This document shows positions 1 through 8,405 of a stretch of 64,000 nucleotides of DNA, piece after piece. The position numbers and the translations under genes are program-made. Location of the stretch: positions 558,001-622,000 of the forward strand of contig NZ_JACBZY010000001.1 in assembly GCF_013408685.1 (NCBI RefSeq), given 5' to 3'. The stretch is from Schumannella luteola. GTDB lineage: Bacteria > Actinomycetota > Actinomycetes > Actinomycetales > Microbacteriaceae. Each line of letters opens with the position of its first letter. The first letter of the stretch is position 1. Under the pieces are notes generated by a model. That model was not told the origin of the DNA and ran no database searches. It was given only the letters and a program-made list of their open reading frames with translations.

Positions 1-330
1 GATCGCACCCTCGGCACCTCGAAGATGAGCACCCGCATCGTGCTCGAGGCCATGTGGCGCGTGACCGTGTGGGGGCTCGAAGCTCTGCCGGGGCGCTGGG
101 CGCGGTACCGCGCCGGGGTGGATGCGCGACGCACGGTCGTGGTCGGCGGTTCGGCCGATTCCGCGGCCGCTCACGTCGCGATCGCGCAGCTCGCGCAGGC
201 CGAGAGCGCGGAGGCGGGTTCGGATGCGGGTGCCGCCGCGGGCGCGGGTGCCGCCGCGAGCGCGGGTGCCGTCGCGAGTGCGACGCCGGCGGGGGCCTCC
301 GCCCTGACCGGGCGGACCGCGCATGTCTGA
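1..330 (+). CDS. Polyprenol-phosphate glycosyltransferase, C-terminal end (partial)
   Basis: Only the last 109 codons lie in the window; the reading frame is open from base 1. The first residues read DRTLGTSKMSTRIVLEAM, which matches the conserved end of the GT2 catalytic domain of dolichol/polyprenol-phosphate mannose synthases (the SKM and EAMW segment). Such enzymes load a sugar from a nucleotide donor onto the membrane carrier lipid at the inner face of the membrane. The final 60 residues are a low-complexity Ala/Gly/Ser tail with no recognisable domain. The stop overlaps the start of the GtrA gene by 8 bases, so the two are probably translated together, fitting a synthase plus flippase pair. 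The sugar cannot be told from this fragment. Confidence 0.8.
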   Translation, partial: DRTLGTSKMSTRIVLEAMWRVTVWGLEALPGRWARYRAGVDARRTVVVGGSADSAAAHVAIAQLAQAESAEAGSDAGAAAGAGAAASAGAVASATPAGASALTGRTAHV

Positions 331-1000
331 GACGCTCTCCCGCGGCGCCGGGCCGGTCACGGCATCCCTGCCGGTCGTCGACCCGACCGAGCACGCCGCC
401 CGCGCCGGCCGCGCCCTGGGCGCGCTCTCCGCCTGGTTCGACGGCTCTCCGCTGCGCCGGCTCGTGAAGCAGGGGCTGTCGTTCCTCGCGGTCGGCGGCG
501 TCGGCTTCGTGATCGACATCGGCGTGTTCAACCTGCTGCGGGCGACCGTGCTCGACCCGGCGCACGTCGCCGGCGGCGCTCTCTGGGCCAAGGCGATCTC
601 GGTCAGCCTCGCCATCGCGGTCAACTGGATCGGCAACCGCTTCTGGACCTTCGGCGCCGAACGCCGGGCCCGTGCCGCCGAGCGCAGCGCCGCCCACGAG
701 CGGGCAGGGGCCGTCGGCAGCGGTGCGAGCGGCGGCGCCGGCACCGCGGTCGCCGGCGAGGCCGCGCGCTTCGTCGTCGCGAGCCTGCTGGGCAGCGGCA
801 TCTCGCTGCTGTGCCTGTTCGTCAGCCACGACCTGATGCACTTCACGTCCGCCCTCGCCGACAACCTGTCGGCGAACTTCATCGGACTCGGGCTCGGAAC
901 GCTGCTGCGCTTCGCGCTCTACCGGCTCTGGGTGTTCGCGCCGGCGCGCGGCACCATCGCCGACGCATCCGCATCCGCATCCGCATCCGCCCCCCTCTGA
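323..1000 (+). CDS. GtrA-like flippase family membrane protein
   Basis: 225 residues. After a 45-residue polar N-terminus comes the GtrA-type four-helix membrane domain: LVKQGLSFLAVGGVGFVID, then NWIGNRFWTF at the end of helix two, and two more hydrophobic segments with a basic linker between. GtrA proteins are thought to flip polyprenol-linked sugars across the membrane for envelope glycosylation. It overlaps the preceding glycosyltransferase gene (ATG at 323, stop of the neighbour at 330), which supports the functional link. The linker between helix pairs (about residues 113-142) is enlarged by Ala/Gly. The C-terminus ends in a run of Ala-Ser encoded by four tandem copies of GCATCC at 965-988. 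Confidence 0.85.
   Translation: MSETLSRGAGPVTASLPVVDPTEHAARAGRALGALSAWFDGSPLRRLVKQGLSFLAVGGVGFVIDIGVFNLLRATVLDPAHVAGGALWAKAISVSLAIAVNWIGNRFWTFGAERRARAAERSAAHERAGAVGSGASGGAGTAVAGEAARFVVASLLGSGISLLCLFVSHDLMHFTSALADNLSANFIGLGLGTLLRFALYRLWVFAPARGTIADASASASASAPL
965..988 (+). repeat. (GCATCC)4 hexamer run in the GtrA C-terminus
   Basis: Four perfect tandem copies of GCATCC encode Ala-Ser repeats at the end of the GtrA protein. The same hexamer (and its complement GGATGC) is scattered through genes on both strands of the window. Confidence 0.9.
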
Positions 1001-1060
1001 CTCACTCGCCGCATCCCCGTCGCCCCGACCCGCCCGTCCCCGCCCCACCTCCCCGTTCCC

Positions 1061-1116
1061 GAGTTGCCCACTTCCGCGGCCTGTCGCGCGACGGATACCG
1101 CGGAAGCGGGCAACTC
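1061..1116. terminator. 56-bp palindromic gene-end element, family A copy 1
   Basis: Left arm GAGTTGCCCACTTCCGCGG (1061-1079) pairs with CCGCGGAAGCGGGCAACTC (1098-1116) with one mismatch; the loop contains CTGTCG. It lies 60 bp after the GtrA stop codon and before the next start, the position of an I-shaped terminator (no U-tract). Three other copies, all exactly 56 bp, are at 31495, 34018 and 47195. Confidence 0.75.
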
Positions 1117-1182
1117 ACGACACACCCCGGGGACTCGGGAACCACCCGCTGACCCCTCCGCCTCGAGAACCGGACCCTGCTC

Positions 1183-2634
1183 ATGCGCGCCTGGCTGCGA
1201 TCCCACCTGCCCGACTGGCTGCAATCGGTCGTCATCATCGACGGCCCGCTGCCCTGGATCGTCGGCGGCCTCGCGGTGCTCGCTCTCATCGTCGCGGTCG
1301 CGCTGACGCTGCGCGGGCGCCGCATCCACTCGGCCCGTTCCGACGGCTCCGACCACGCTGACGGCACGCCCCGCTCCGCGCGCGGCATCCGCAGCCGCCG
1401 CACCTCGCGCCCGCTGCGCGCCGTCATCGTGCTCGCCGCGGCCGCGCTCGGAGCCGGGATCGGCGTCACCCTCTGCTGGCTGCTCTCCGACCAGCTGCAG
1501 CTGCTCGAGGTGTCACTCAGCCCGGTCTCGCGCGCCTGGGTCGCGGCCGCCTTCGCCGGCGTCGCCGCCTTCACCGCCACGATCGTGCTCTCCCCCGCCG
1601 CCGGGCGGGTCGTGGCCTCGCTCGGCGTCATCCTCGCCGTCACGGTCGGAGCGCTCGGCGTCAACGCCGACTTCGGCCAGTACCCGTCGATCGGCTCGAT
1701 CCTCGGCAAGGCCGCCGACGCGCCCCTGCCGGCCTCGCTGCTCGCCGCGCAGCAGCAGCACGCCCCCGGCGGAACCGAGCCCCTCGACGGCGACGCCGAC
1801 GACCTCACGAGCGTCGCCGCACCCGACGATCAGCCGCGCAACGGCGTGATCGGAACCGTCACCATCCCGGCCACGACCTCGCACTTCGCCGCCCGGCACG
1901 CCTACGTCTACCTGCCGCCGCGCGCGATCGCCTCACCCGAGACCGCGCTGCCGGTGCTCATCATGCTCGCCGGCCAGCCCGGCGGGCCCGACAACATGGT
2001 GCAAGCGGGCGGGCTGCGCCGCATCGCCGACGGCTACGCCAGCCACCACGACGGACTCGCGCCGATCATCGTCGTGCCCGACCAGCTCTCCCGCCCCGAG
2101 AACAACCCGATGTGCCTCGACTCCTCGCTCGGCGACTCGGCGACCTACCTGACCGTCGATGTTCCGCACTGGATCCTCACGCACCTCGACGTGCAGAACG
2201 CGAACGGCGCCTGGGCGCTCGGCGGCTTCTCGCAGGGCGGCACCTGCACCATCCAGCTCGGCTCGCAGCACCCCGAGATCTTCGGCTCGCTGCTCGACAT
2301 CTCCGGTCAGGTCGCCCCGTTCAACACGAGTGTCGCGAACACGATCGCGGTCGGCTTCCACGGCGACGCGGCCGCCTACCGTGCCGCGCTGCCGATGACG
2401 GTGCTCGCCGCCCGCGCGCCCTACCCCGGCACGACCGCCGTCTTCTCCTCCGGCGAGCTGGATGCGCGCTACGGCCCCGGCGTCACGCAGATGGCCGCGG
2501 CGGCGAAGGCGGCCGGGATGTCGGTCACCCGCCTGACCTCGCCGGGTACCTCCCACGACTGGACGACCGTACGCTGGTCGGTCGGACACGGGCTGCCGAT
2601 CATCGGGCAGCACCTCGGGCTGGGGGCGGCGTGA
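1183..2634 (+). CDS. Membrane-anchored alpha/beta-hydrolase (esterase/antigen 85-like fold)
   Basis: 483 residues. The first 170 residues hold about four transmembrane helices (residues 24-44, 80-105, 120-140, 143-160); the rest is an extracytoplasmic alpha/beta-hydrolase domain of the esterase D / mycolyltransferase-like type. The nucleophile elbow is G-F-S-Q-G around residue 348 and a likely catalytic His is in the TSHDW segment near residue 460. Its stop overlaps the GTG of the next gene (GTGA at 2631-2634), so it is co-translated with the MprF-like synthetase. A role in processing envelope lipids or esters is likely from the context; the substrate is unknown. The ATG at 1183 has no clear ribosome-binding site. 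Confidence 0.75.
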   Translation: MRAWLRSHLPDWLQSVVIIDGPLPWIVGGLAVLALIVAVALTLRGRRIHSARSDGSDHADGTPRSARGIRSRRTSRPLRAVIVLAAAALGAGIGVTLCWLLSDQLQLLEVSLSPVSRAWVAAAFAGVAAFTATIVLSPAAGRVVASLGVILAVTVGALGVNADFGQYPSIGSILGKAADAPLPASLLAAQQQHAPGGTEPLDGDADDLTSVAAPDDQPRNGVIGTVTIPATTSHFAARHAYVYLPPRAIASPETALPVLIMLAGQPGGPDNMVQAGGLRRIADGYASHHDGLAPIIVVPDQLSRPENNPMCLDSSLGDSATYLTVDVPHWILTHLDVQNANGAWALGGFSQGGTCTIQLGSQHPEIFGSLLDISGQVAPFNTSVANTIAVGFHGDAAAYRAALPMTVLAARAPYPGTTAVFSSGELDARYGPGVTQMAAAAKAAGMSVTRLTSPGTSHDWTTVRWSVGHGLPIIGQHLGLGAA

Positions 2635-5195
2635 GCGACGAGAACGAGAGCACGGGAACGGTAACGGGAGCCGGCGTGCCGCCTGCGCCCAGCGGATCCG
2701 CCGCACCCGGCGCATCCACCCCGCCGCAGCACCCGCTGCTGCGCCTCAGCCGCGGGGCGATCGCCGACGCCGTGCGCGCGCGTCCGCTGACGCTCGTCGT
2801 CGCCGGGCTGCTGCTCGTCGCCGCGCTCATCACCGCGCTGCCGGGCCCGCACCACGCTCTCAGCGCCGGCATCGACCAGGTCTTCGACGGCGACCGGCCG
2901 GCGCCCTGGTGGGCGTGGACCGCCGCGCTCTCGGTCATCGGCGACGCCCACCAGTTCGCGGTCGCGCTCGCCGTCGCGATCCTCGGCCTCGGCTGGGCGG
3001 AGCGCGCCCTCGGCACCCGTCGGGCCCTCGTCGCGCTGCTCGCGACCGGCATCCCGGCGACCGCGCTCGGCCTGGGCGTCGCCCTCAGCGGACTCTGGAT
3101 GCACGGCTCCTGGTCGTCATGGGCCGCCCGCGGAATCGCGCTCGACCCGCTCATCCCTCTGCTCGGCGCGACGGCGTGGGCCACCTCGGTCGCGAGCGCC
3201 CGCTGGTCGGGCCGCGTGCGCGTGCTGCTGATCGCGGCGACCGCGGCGGTGCTGCTCTACTCGGGTCAGCCCGCGGCGATCGGGCTGCTCGCGGCCGTGC
3301 TGCTCGGCCTGCTCGGCGGGCGGCTGGTGCAGGGCGCCCGCCCGCGCCAGCGCCGCTCGCGCCACGAGACCCGCACGCTGTTCGCCCTCGCGACGGTCGT
3401 GCTCGCCTTCGGTCCCCTGCTGACCGTGCTCGTCGCGACCCGCTACGGCGTGCTCTCGCCGCTCGGCATCGCCGTCGCCGACCTCGGGCCGCTGCATCCG
3501 CGCGACCTCGACGACTTCGGCGACGGGCTCAGCGAGCTGGCCAGCGTGCGCGTCGTCGGCCCCGGCCCGATGCTCGTCTCGCTGCTGCCGCTCGCGCTCA
3601 TGCTCATCGCCGCGCGCGGACTCGTCGCCGGCCGCCGCATCGCCGCCGTCGTGCTCGCGCTCGCCTGCGCCGCCGCCGCGGTCGCCGGCTTCGTCTACTT
3701 CGGCGTGCTGCCGGCGACCGACCCCGACTGGGGCCGGGATGCGGGTGCCAGCCACCTCTGGGAACTCGACGTCTGGCGCGCGATCAGCACGGTCGTGCCC
3801 GCGCTGCTCGCCGTCGGCCTGCTGCTCAACCTGCGCGTGTTCCCGGTCGCCACCGACCGGCGGCGTGTGCTGCGCAGCGTCGGCCTCGTGGTCGGCGGAT
3901 TCGTCGTCAGCGCCGGGCTGTTCGCGCTCGTCGCGGTGACGGTACCGGGCGCGTTCCGTCCGCATCCGACCGTGCTGCGCGTTCTGCAGGAGCTGCCCGA
4001 CCGTTTCGTGCCCGCGCTCTTCCTGCGCCACGACCGGCCCAGCCTGCTGCCGCACTCCCCGCTCGGGCACCTCGTCTACTCGGGCGTCGGGCCGCTGTTC
4101 TGGGTGGTCGTCGTGCTCGCGCTGCTGCTCCTGCTCACCGGACGCCGCGGCCTGCCGGTCGAGGCGACGGACGCCGACCGCATCCGCTCCCTGCTCGCCG
4201 CCGGGTCCGGCTCGCTCGGCTTCATGTCGACCTGGGCCGGCAACCGGCTCTGGGTCGCGCCCGACGGCGCCACCGGCATCGCCTACCGCGTCGTCGCCGG
4301 GCACGCCGTCACGCTCTCCGATCCGCTCGGCGCCGTGCAGGACGACGCGCACCGGGATGCCGTGATCGCCGGATTCCTCGCGCACTGCGACGCGCAGGCG
4401 TGGACGCCCGCGTTCTACTCCATCCACGACGACTGGCGCGCCGTGCTCGCCCGCCGCGGCTGGCACTCGATGCCCGTCGCCGAGGAGGCCGTGATCGACC
4501 CGGCCGTGTTCACGACCGCCGGCAAGAAGATGAACGACGTGCGCACCTCGGTCAACCGCGCCGCCCGCACCGGCCTGCGCGTGAACTGGTCGACGTGGGC
4601 CGAGCTGCCGCTGCCGATCGCCTCGCGCATCGACGCCCTCTCCGAGGAGTGGGTCGCCGAGAAGGACCTGCCCGAGCTCGGCTTCACGCTCGGCGGCGTC
4701 GACGAGATGCGCGACCCCGATGTTCTGCTCGGCGTCGCGCTCGATAATGAGGATGCGGTGCTCGGCGTCACCAGCTGGCTGCCGGTGCGCTCGAACGGCA
4801 TCATCACCGGACGCACGCTCGACGTCATGCGCCGCGCCCCCGAGAGCCCGAACGGCGTCATGGAGTTCCTCATCGCCGAGGCGGTCACGCACTTCCGCGA
4901 GTCGGGCGTCACCGAGGTGAGCCTGTCGGGCTCGCCCCTCGCGTCCTCCCCCGACGAGGCGGGAGCCCCGGTGCTCGGCGCGGTGCTCGGGCTCGTCGCG
5001 CGCACGCTCGAGCCGATGTACGGCTTCCGCTCGCTGCTGCGCTTCAAGCGCAAGTTCGGCGCCGCCGAGCGCACCATGCACCTGAGCTACCAGGATGCGG
5101 CGGGCCTGCCCGCTCTCGGACTCGCCATCGCGGGCTGCTATCTGCCGGGCCTGAGCCTGCGTCAGCTGCGCGCGTTCCTCGCCCGCCGGGCGTAG
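2631..5195 (+). CDS. MprF-like phosphatidylglycerol aminoacyl-transferase with membrane domain (DUF2156)
   Basis: 854 residues from the GTG that overlaps the preceding stop; an upstream in-frame extension covers the esterase gene and was not used. The N-terminal half is a polytopic membrane region (about 12 hydrophobic segments, residues 45-520), the C-terminal 330 residues are the cytosolic GNAT-fold DUF2156 synthetase of the MprF/LysX-type family (GFMSTWAGNRLWVAPDG, later FMEFLIAEAVTHFRESGV-like segments and the FRSLLRFKRKF basic stretch). Family members transfer an amino acid from aminoacyl-tRNA to phosphatidylglycerol and flip the product, lowering membrane negative charge and sensitivity to cationic peptides. 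The amino acid used here cannot be predicted. Confidence 0.8.
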   Translation: MSDENESTGTVTGAGVPPAPSGSAAPGASTPPQHPLLRLSRGAIADAVRARPLTLVVAGLLLVAALITALPGPHHALSAGIDQVFDGDRPAPWWAWTAALSVIGDAHQFAVALAVAILGLGWAERALGTRRALVALLATGIPATALGLGVALSGLWMHGSWSSWAARGIALDPLIPLLGATAWATSVASARWSGRVRVLLIAATAAVLLYSGQPAAIGLLAAVLLGLLGGRLVQGARPRQRRSRHETRTLFALATVVLAFGPLLTVLVATRYGVLSPLGIAVADLGPLHPRDLDDFGDGLSELASVRVVGPGPMLVSLLPLALMLIAARGLVAGRRIAAVVLALACAAAAVAGFVYFGVLPATDPDWGRDAGASHLWELDVWRAISTVVPALLAVGLLLNLRVFPVATDRRRVLRSVGLVVGGFVVSAGLFALVAVTVPGAFRPHPTVLRVLQELPDRFVPALFLRHDRPSLLPHSPLGHLVYSGVGPLFWVVVVLALLLLLTGRRGLPVEATDADRIRSLLAAGSGSLGFMSTWAGNRLWVAPDGATGIAYRVVAGHAVTLSDPLGAVQDDAHRDAVIAGFLAHCDAQAWTPAFYSIHDDWRAVLARRGWHSMPVAEEAVIDPAVFTTAGKKMNDVRTSVNRAARTGLRVNWSTWAELPLPIASRIDALSEEWVAEKDLPELGFTLGGVDEMRDPDVLLGVALDNEDAVLGVTSWLPVRSNGIITGRTLDVMRRAPESPNGVMEFLIAEAVTHFRESGVTEVSLSGSPLASSPDEAGAPVLGAVLGLVARTLEPMYGFRSLLRFKRKFGAAERTMHLSYQDAAGLPALGLAIAGCYLPGLSLRQLRAFLARRA

Positions 5196-5248
5196 GGGCG
5201 CCCCGGCCGTCCGCCGCATCCGCCCGGCGGAACGGGGAACGCGGTATC

Positions 5249-5312
5249 CGGTTTCGGATAGAGGGCCCTGCCGGGGCTCGACGACGGTCGGATCCTCGTC
5301 CATCCGAAACCG
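5249..5312. terminator. Inverted repeat between convergent genes
   Basis: CGGTTTCGGAT (5249-5259) pairs perfectly with ATCCGAAACCG (5302-5312) across a 42-base loop, in the 165-bp gap between the ends of the MprF-like gene and the serine-hydrolase gene. It is probably a bidirectional terminator. Confidence 0.55.
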
Positions 5313-5360
5313 CGTACACCCGCGGCGCCGTGACGCCGACCGCGGGCCAGCCGGGCAGCG

Positions 5361-6269
5361 TCAGTGCACGTACTCGAGCAGGTCGAAGCCGATCGTGCGC
5401 ATCGTGTCGAGCACGCGCAGGCGCGACCACACGTTGGCGTCGTTGAACTGGATCGTCACCGAGTAGCAGACCGCCGTGCGCGGCCCGCGCAGCACGCCGA
5501 CCTCGGCGCGCACGCCCTCGTCCACTCCGGTCTTGTTGACGAGCAGGATGCCGTGATCCGTCGCGCGGTGCGCCAGCGGATCGAGGCCGAAGGCGCTCGC
5601 GACCATCGAGAAGTCGCTGCCGAGCGAGAGCCAGCCGAGCACCCGCGACGACGTCAGCGAGTCGACGACCTCGCCGCGCGCGAGGGCGCCGAAGAGGCCG
5701 GCGAGCTCGGCGGTCGAGCCGACGGAGAGCTGGGGCGCGTCATCCGGCCCGCGCGTCGCCCGCACGATGTCGAGCATCGCCGTGCGCGACAGGCCGAGCG
5801 CCTCGGCGCGACGCCGCACGGCCGGCAGGCCGACCTCGCGCAGCAGGGCGTTCGTGGCGACGTTGTCGCTGGTCGCGCCGACGAGCGACGCGAGGTCGGC
5901 GACCGGAAGCGACGGGGCCTGCAGGTGCTGCCAGACGCCGCGGCCGCCGACGGCATCCTTGTGGCTCTTGTCGAGGATGCCGTAGCCCGAGAAGTCGCGC
6001 TGCGTCAGCCGGGCCGACACCTCGATGAGGAGCAGCACCTTGCCGATGCCGGCCGTCGGCAGCACGATGCGGTCGTCGATCGCGACCAGCGGACGCCCGC
6101 TGTCGAGGTCGACGACCGACGCCGAGACGCGGGCGCCCTCGTAGGCGAGATCGCCGAGGCCGGTGAAGGTGCCGATGAAGTTCTCGGCGGCCACGGGGGC
6201 ACGGTGCCGCGGCGCACGACGGGCGCGAGAGCGCTCCCGCCGCCCGCGAGCGGCAACCGTGTCTACCAA
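5361..6269 (-). CDS. Class A beta-lactamase-fold protein lacking the catalytic serine
   Basis: 302 residues if the TTG at 6269 is used; a GTG at 6194 (residue 26) is an alternative, since the first 25 residues are only basic low complexity. Class A landmarks are at the right spacing: the SxxK site is G74-I-G-K77, S134-D-N follows exactly 60 residues later (as 70 to 130 in standard numbering), and K246-T-G is present. The nucleophile codon is GGC (6048-6050, minus strand) where AGC would give serine. No Glu166 equivalent is evident. No signal peptide is visible. It overlaps the end of the M13 peptidase gene by 7 bases. It is either a binding pseudo-enzyme or a recent loss of function; hydrolase activity should not be assumed. 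Confidence 0.75.
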   Translation of the reverse strand: MVDTVAARGRRERSRARRAPRHRAPVAAENFIGTFTGLGDLAYEGARVSASVVDLDSGRPLVAIDDRIVLPTAGIGKVLLLIEVSARLTQRDFSGYGILDKSHKDAVGGRGVWQHLQAPSLPVADLASLVGATSDNVATNALLREVGLPAVRRRAEALGLSRTAMLDIVRATRGPDDAPQLSVGSTAELAGLFGALARGEVVDSLTSSRVLGWLSLGSDFSMVASAFGLDPLAHRATDHGILLVNKTGVDEGVRAEVGVLRGPRTAVCYSVTIQFNDANVWSRLRVLDTMRTIGFDLLEYVH

Positions 6270-8299
6270 ATCGTGACTCTGTCTTCCGGGTCCAGCCAGA
6301 GGTCGTCATCCGACGTGACGTCGAAAGCCGAGTAGAACACGTCGATGTTACGGACGATCTGGTTGCAGCGGAACTCCGCGGGCGAATGCGGATCGATCGA
6401 CAGCAGGCGCAGCGCCTCCGCGTCGCGCAGCTTCGTGCGCCAGGCCTGCGACCAGCTGAGGAAGAAGCGCTGCGCACCGGTGAGTCCGTCGATGACCGGA
6501 GGCTGCTGGCCGTCGAGCGAGAGCAGGTAGGCCTTCCAGGCGATGCCGAGCCCGCCGAGGTCGCCGATGTTCTCGCCGATCGTGAGAGCGCCGTTGACGT
6601 GGTTGGTCTCGGCGGCGTCGCCGTCGGCCGCGTCCGCCCCGTCGCTGGAGCCCGCCGCGTCGCCCGCGAGCTGCGGCGGCACGAGCGCGTCGTACTGCGC
6701 GATGAGCGAGCCCGTGCGCTGCTCGAACGCGGCGCGGTCCTCGGCCGTCCACCAGTCGGTGAGGCGGCCGTCGCCGTCGAAGCGCGAGCCCTGGTCGTCG
6801 AATCCGTGTCCGATCTCGTGGCCGATGACGGCGCCGATCGCGCCGTAGTTGGCCGCCGCATCCCGCGTCTCGTCGAAGAAGGGGTACTGCAGGATCGCCG
6901 CCGGGAACACGATCTCGTTGAACCCGGGGTTGTAGTACGCGTTGATCGTCTGCGGCGTCATGAACCACTCGTCGCGGTCGAGCGGCTTGCCGATCTTGCC
7001 GAGCTCGCGCTGGAACTCGAACTCGTTCGCGGCCCGCACGTTGCCGATCAGGTCATCCGCCGAGACCTCGAGGCTCGAGTAGTCGCGCCAGCGGTCGGGG
7101 AAGCCGATCTTCGGCGTGAACTTCTCCAGCTTCTCGAGAGCGCGCTCGCGGGTCGCGGGGGTCATCCACTCGAGGTTCTGGATGCTGTCGCGGTAGGCCT
7201 CGACGAGCTTCGCGACGAGCGCATCCATGCCCTGCTTCGCCGTCGGCGGGAAGTGCCGGTCGACGTAGACCTTGCCCACGGCCTCGCCCATCGCGCCCTC
7301 GACGAAGCTGACGCCGCGCTTCCAGCGGGCGCGGATCTCGGGGGCGCCGGTGAGCGCCGTGCCGTAGAAGTCGAAGTTCGCCTGCACGACCTCGGTCGAC
7401 AGGTACGGCGCGAAGGCGCGCACGATCTGCCAGCCGAGCCAGTCCTTCCAGGCGTCGAGACGGTCGGCGACGAGCAGGGCGGGCAGCGCCTCGAGGTAGC
7501 TCGGCTGGTGCAGCACGACCTCGGCGAAGGCGGCGTCGGGCGCGTCGAGTCCGTGCAGCCAGCCGGCCAGGTCGGCGCCGGGCGCGGCCTGCTCGAGCTC
7601 GGCCCAGGTGCGCAGGTTGTAGGTCTTCTCGGCGTCGCGGCTGGCGACCTTGTCCCAGTGCGCGGCGGCGAGGTCGGTCTCGAGCGCGAGGATGCGGGCG
7701 GCGCGCGCGGCGGCGCTGTGCTCACCGTCGCCGTCGAGCCCGGCGAGACCCAGGATGCGCTCGAGGAACGCGACGTACTTCTCGCGCAGCTCGGCGAACT
7801 TCGCCTCGCGGTAGTAGCTCTCATCGGGCAGCCCGAGCCCCGACTGCACGAGGTTCACGACGTAGCGCGACGGGTCGCCCGGATCGTTGTCGACGTAGGC
7901 GCCGAGCACGCCGCCGACTCCTCCGCGCTCGAAGCGGCCGAGGGCCGGAAGGAACGCCGCGATGCCGGCGATGTCGGCGACCTCCGCCAGCAGCGGGCGG
8001 ATCGGCTCGACGCCGAGCGCCTCGATGCGGTCGGTGTCGAGGAAGCTCGTGAACAGGTCGCCGAACTTGCGGTGCTCGGTGCCCGGCTCGGCCTGCGCGG
8101 CCTCCTGGATGATGTCGCGCACCGACTCCTCGGCCTGCTCGGCCAGCTGGTAGAAGGTGCCGTAGCGCGCCTTGTCGCTGGGGATCTCGGTGCGGTCGAG
8201 CCACCGGCCGTTCACGTGACGGAAGAGGTCGTCTTGCGGGCGGGTGGCGGGGTCGAGCTCCTCGAGCTCGATCCCCGAGGGCAGCGCGGCGTCGGTCAT
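6263..8299 (-). CDS. M13-family zinc metallopeptidase (neprilysin/PepO type)
   Basis: 678 residues, usual length for the family. The zinc site is H-E-I-G-H near residue 490 with the third ligand in E-N-I-G-D about 65 residues later; NAYYNP, typical of the substrate-binding segment, precedes it. Between the two zinc motifs is an unusual Ala/Gly/Asp-rich insert of about 20 residues (SSDGADAADGDAAE). There is no signal peptide, so a cytosolic oligopeptidase is likely. The ATG at 8299 has no ribosome-binding site but TAGCGT lies 6 bases upstream. The downstream serine-hydrolase-like gene overlaps its stop and is probably in the same transcript. Confidence 0.92.
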   Translation of the reverse strand: MTDAALPSGIELEELDPATRPQDDLFRHVNGRWLDRTEIPSDKARYGTFYQLAEQAEESVRDIIQEAAQAEPGTEHRKFGDLFTSFLDTDRIEALGVEPIRPLLAEVADIAGIAAFLPALGRFERGGVGGVLGAYVDNDPGDPSRYVVNLVQSGLGLPDESYYREAKFAELREKYVAFLERILGLAGLDGDGEHSAAARAARILALETDLAAAHWDKVASRDAEKTYNLRTWAELEQAAPGADLAGWLHGLDAPDAAFAEVVLHQPSYLEALPALLVADRLDAWKDWLGWQIVRAFAPYLSTEVVQANFDFYGTALTGAPEIRARWKRGVSFVEGAMGEAVGKVYVDRHFPPTAKQGMDALVAKLVEAYRDSIQNLEWMTPATRERALEKLEKFTPKIGFPDRWRDYSSLEVSADDLIGNVRAANEFEFQRELGKIGKPLDRDEWFMTPQTINAYYNPGFNEIVFPAAILQYPFFDETRDAAANYGAIGAVIGHEIGHGFDDQGSRFDGDGRLTDWWTAEDRAAFEQRTGSLIAQYDALVPPQLAGDAAGSSDGADAADGDAAETNHVNGALTIGENIGDLGGLGIAWKAYLLSLDGQQPPVIDGLTGAQRFFLSWSQAWRTKLRDAEALRLLSIDPHSPAEFRCNQIVRNIDVFYSAFDVTSDDDLWLDPEDRVTIW

Positions 8300-8305
8300 G
8301 CGGCC

Positions 8306-8311
8306 ACGCTA
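8306..8311 (-). promoter_or_regulatory. -10 hexamer (TAGCGT) for the M13 peptidase gene, leaderless
   Basis: TAGCGT on the minus strand is separated from the ATG by six bases and no Shine-Dalgarno sequence intervenes, so transcription probably starts at the start codon. Confidence 0.55.
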
Positions 8312-8393
8312 GCCGTGCCGACCGTCACGCCGCCCAGGAGTTTCCCTGCGCGACGCCGTGCGCGGCCGACGCAGCGGTGTCGCCGGGCGGGCC

Positions 8394-8399
8394 TAGCGT
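8394..8399 (+). promoter_or_regulatory. -10 hexamer (TAGCGT) for the MATE gene, leaderless
   Basis: TAGCGT, six bases, then the GTG start. The same hexamer serves the divergent peptidase gene. Confidence 0.55.
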
Positions 8400-8405
8400 G
8401 GATGC

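Noticed and set aside
2112-2630. N-terminal extension of the MprF-like gene
   Set aside because: The extension is an out-of-frame shadow of the esterase gene; the GTG at 2631 gives the GTGA junction.
3117-5303. Long minus-strand frame opposite the MprF-like gene
   Set aside because: Composition is that of an antisense shadow and the plus-strand protein has clear family motifs.
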